A stretch of DNA of 64,000 bases from Planococcus kocurii. Lineage in GTDB: Bacteria > Bacillota > Bacilli > Bacillales_A > Planococcaceae. The number at the start of each line of letters is the position of its first letter. Positions within the stretch are counted from its first letter, which is position 1. The notes beneath the pieces are model-generated. The model was not told the DNA's origin, ran no database searches, and saw only the letters and a list, made by a program, of their open reading frames with translations. The position numbers and the translations under genes were made by a program. The stretch spans positions 1,852,501-1,916,500 of the forward strand of contig NZ_CP013661.2 in NCBI RefSeq assembly GCF_001465835.2, written 5' to 3'. Shown here in pieces: positions 61,855-64,000 of this stretch.

Positions 61855-63553
61855 GCGCTTTATGGTTCAGTTCTTCATTCAGCTGTTCTTGCTGTCGCTG
61901 ATTTTCCTTGTAGGGATGCTTATAGTTTGGGCAGTGATTGGCTTCACCATCTCAGAAGACGAGATTCAAACTGACCTGGCTGAAGCTGATGCTAGCTATT
62001 TTACCAATCGAATCATTCTGGATGACAATAACCATTTCTTTAAAAAGAATTTGGAGGAACTTGCGGAAAGCCAAAATGGCTGGCTGATTCTATTGGATTC
62101 GGACGGAGCTATCCTTGATTCTTTTAACGCACCAGAAGTGCTGCCGACCCAATTCACTGTGAGTGATTTTACGGATCGGCTATGGGGAAGCCTAGAAGAT
62201 AACCAACAATTTACTTATTGGGAAATTGAGTTTTTGGACATGGCCCCTCTTTTATTGTTATACGGCAGGAATAACATGGCTGAAGATTTATTGGAGTCTG
62301 CGGTACCAGTTATCGACTGGCAACAGGAAAACTTGAATTTAACGCTTGGAACTAAAGAGGAGCTCGAGAAAGAAAAAGCATGGATTCAGCTACTCAGTCC
62401 TGAAGGCAAGGTCCTGGACACCTATGGAGAAGTTAGTGAAAGTAGCCTGTATACAATGCAACAGTTAGGAGAGCTGCAAAGTGAGAATCAGTGGCTTGCA
62501 TCTTTGACAAATACGGAAACGGGACTGACGGTAGTCACGGGACTCAAAAACGTACCATCGACAGCTTGGGGAACAACATTCTCAAATCAGAATCTTTTCT
62601 TGTTCGCTTTAACAACATTGATTCTCTTAGCTATAGGGACTTTTTGGTATGCACGGAAATTTGGTGCCCCACTCCTTGTGATGATGCAGTGGATCCAAAA
62701 TTTAGGGAATGGTCAATACGAGGAGCCCACAAATGAGAATAAAGGCTCTTTGATCACCAATAAAAAAGGAAAGATCAAAAAGAAGTATCGTCTTTATAAA
62801 GACCTGATCGACACGCTTGAACAGTTGACTGCAACATTGAAGATTCATCAGCATCAGCAGAAAACCTTAGAGCGGACCCGTGAAGACTGGATTAGCGGAC
62901 TGTCGCATGATTTGAAAACGCCGCTATCATCCATTTCAGGATATGCCCAAATGCTCGAGTCATCCGATTACGAATGGTCAGCAAAAGAGACCCGGGAATT
63001 CGCTTCAATTATGAATGAAAAATCCTTCTATATGATGGAATTGCTTGAGGAGTTGACCTTGACTTTCCGTTTGAAAAATCAAGCGCTGCCGCTGGCTAAG
63101 GAACAAATAGACATCAATGAATTCATTCGCCGCATTGTCATTCATTTCATCAATGATCCTTCGAACACAGAGCTGAAGTTTACATTCGTGGCGGCTCCTC
63201 AAAGCATTCGTGTGAATATTGACCCGATGTGGTTTCAGCGTATCATCGATAACTTAATCGCGAATGCAGTGAAATACAATCCGTCAGGAACAGAAATCAA
63301 AATTTCCGTCTCAACTATTGAACAGCATTTATTTGTTGTGTTAATTGAAGATGATGGAAAAGGGATGGAAATGGAAATAATGGAAAAACTTTTCGACCGC
63401 TATTACCGCGGCACTAATACCCATGACACGAGTACGGGTACAGGGCTTGGTCTGGCAATTACAAAACAGCTGATCCAGTTGCATGATGGTTCAATCCATG
63501 TAGAAAGTATGCCGGAAAAAGGTACTGCAGTGCGGGTTATTGTACCGGTTTAA
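61841..63553 (+). CDS. Sensor histidine kinase
   Basis: 570 residues. Two membrane helices (about 10-35 and 250-272) bracket an extracytoplasmic sensor of about 215 residues. Then HisKA with the phospho-His in WISGLSHDLKTPLSSISGY and HATPase (N box IIDNLIANAVKYN, G boxes EDDGKGME and GTGLGLAI). Pairs with the overlapping response regulator. The large sensor domain differs from the short loop of BceS-type bacitracin sensors, so the stimulus is unknown. Confidence 0.94.
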   Translation: MNLYKRFMVQFFIQLFLLSLIFLVGMLIVWAVIGFTISEDEIQTDLAEADASYFTNRIILDDNNHFFKKNLEELAESQNGWLILLDSDGAILDSFNAPEVLPTQFTVSDFTDRLWGSLEDNQQFTYWEIEFLDMAPLLLLYGRNNMAEDLLESAVPVIDWQQENLNLTLGTKEELEKEKAWIQLLSPEGKVLDTYGEVSESSLYTMQQLGELQSENQWLASLTNTETGLTVVTGLKNVPSTAWGTTFSNQNLFLFALTTLILLAIGTFWYARKFGAPLLVMMQWIQNLGNGQYEEPTNENKGSLITNKKGKIKKKYRLYKDLIDTLEQLTATLKIHQHQQKTLERTREDWISGLSHDLKTPLSSISGYAQMLESSDYEWSAKETREFASIMNEKSFYMMELLEELTLTFRLKNQALPLAKEQIDINEFIRRIVIHFINDPSNTELKFTFVAAPQSIRVNIDPMWFQRIIDNLIANAVKYNPSGTEIKISVSTIEQHLFVVLIEDDGKGMEMEIMEKLFDRYYRGTNTHDTSTGTGLGLAITKQLIQLHDGSIHVESMPEKGTAVRVIVPV

Positions 63554-63760
63554 GGGAAAAAAGCATTCTGCATACGGCTAACAGTAGATTAGGGAAATCT
63601 CAATGAGACAAAAGTGGCTATATCTCATCTCTCAATGGAATAAAATGTCCATGCATCTACTATTCCTTTTTGCTTCTCACTTTTTTCATTCTGAACAACC
63701 AGAACTGTATAGCAAAATATTGTGCTTGTTTTTTAAGAATCTTGAGAAGAACTAAGGTAG

Positions 63761-63875
63761 AGTTTACATATGACACCTTATCGGAAGCTACTTATAGTGA
63801 AAAGGAGAGAAGGGGCTGTACGTAGCGCATCTTTTCTCCTTTTTGTTTGCGAAACTGTACTTTTACGAACGCTTA
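63761..63875 (+). other. dif-like site H with terminator and tail
   Basis: Core 63761-63788: AGTTTACATAT, centre GACACC, TTATCGGAAGC. Then hairpin AAAAGGAGA...TCTCCTTTT and CTGTACTTTTACGAACGC. Last site in the window; bases 63876-64000 show no gene. Confidence 0.85.
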
Positions 63876-64000
63876 TCTGTTCGAATCAATTTCATAATGC
63901 GCACTTTTAAAAAATCATAGAAGAGCCGAAAATCGATGATTCCTTAAAAAAACGAATGAAATGGTGAATTACGCTGCGATTGTTTGAAGAACTTTTAAAC

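Noticed and set aside
40842-63875. Integron-type gene cassette array with attC sites
   Set aside because: The repeats lack the attC GTTRRRY/RYYYAAC core boxes and there is no integron integrase. The 11-6-11 core matches Xer/dif sites far better.
1-64000. tRNA, rRNA or prophage structural genes
   Set aside because: No tRNA-like cloverleaf, rRNA block or phage structural protein was recognised anywhere in the window.

Overview
The window looks like chromosomal DNA of a low-GC Gram-positive bacterium (Bacillota, Bacillales; the gene set and sequence style suggest the Planococcaceae, e.g. Planococcus or a relative, but this is inference). Supporting signs are Bacillus-type AGGAGG ribosome binding sites, PTS genes with PRD antiterminator or activator partners, a cre-like site, a SigV/RsiV pair and a c-di-GMP-I riboswitch.

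Layout, 1-40.3 kb (core-like, densely packed metabolic genes): the end of a family 5 ABC substrate-binding protein, two tandem cytosine-deaminase-like amidohydrolases and an ankyrin/TPR protein; a membrane PAS-GGDEF-EAL protein; a mannitol operon mtlA-mtlR-mtlD; malate:quinone oxidoreductase; an ECF S component; the glucose PTS gene ptsG with its antiterminator gene glcT; a HAD phosphatase, a CDF metal exporter, mnmH, a SWIM/SNF2 helicase, a CoA-type NUDIX hydrolase, a branched-chain aminotransferase, an MFS exporter, an alkaline phosphatase, proB-proA, a DUF4395 protein and mgtE. A c-di-GMP-I riboswitch at about 36.0 kb precedes a secreted protein. Next to it is a large membrane-anchored glycosidase-like gene broken by one frameshift.

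Layout, 40.3-64 kb (accessory, AT-rich, loosely packed): at least eight 28-29 bp sites in the same orientation have the architecture of Bacillus chromosome dimer resolution sites (dif). Each has an 11 bp XerD-type arm like AGTTTACATAT, a 6-7 bp centre and an 11 bp XerC-type arm like TTATCGGAAGT. Seven of the eight are followed by a terminator-like hairpin and a conserved ACTTTTACGAACG tail. They divide the region into self-contained gene modules: (1) a TIM-barrel hydrolase; (2) a decaying module with kinase, zinc-ribbon and DUF5412 pseudogenes, a secreted protein and an Rgg regulator facing a previously unannotated 18-residue SHP-type pheromone gene; (3) a nucleoside deoxyribosyltransferase-like gene plus a P-loop kinase; (4) PadR plus a DUF1129-like membrane protein; (5) MerR plus an aldo/keto reductase; (6) sigV-rsiV and a peptidoglycan deacetylase; (7) an ABC exporter with a two-component system, plus an IS21-family insertion. 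No Xer recombinase or integrase is in the window, so mobility would depend on host Xer proteins.

Most of these modules pair a regulator with its effector gene or genes: Rgg with SHP, MerR with AKR, PadR with a membrane protein, SigV with PgdA, a two-component system with an ABC exporter. The array therefore looks like a bank of sensing and response cassettes. The two main novel signals are the direct-repeat dif-like array and the SHP/Rgg pheromone pair inside it.
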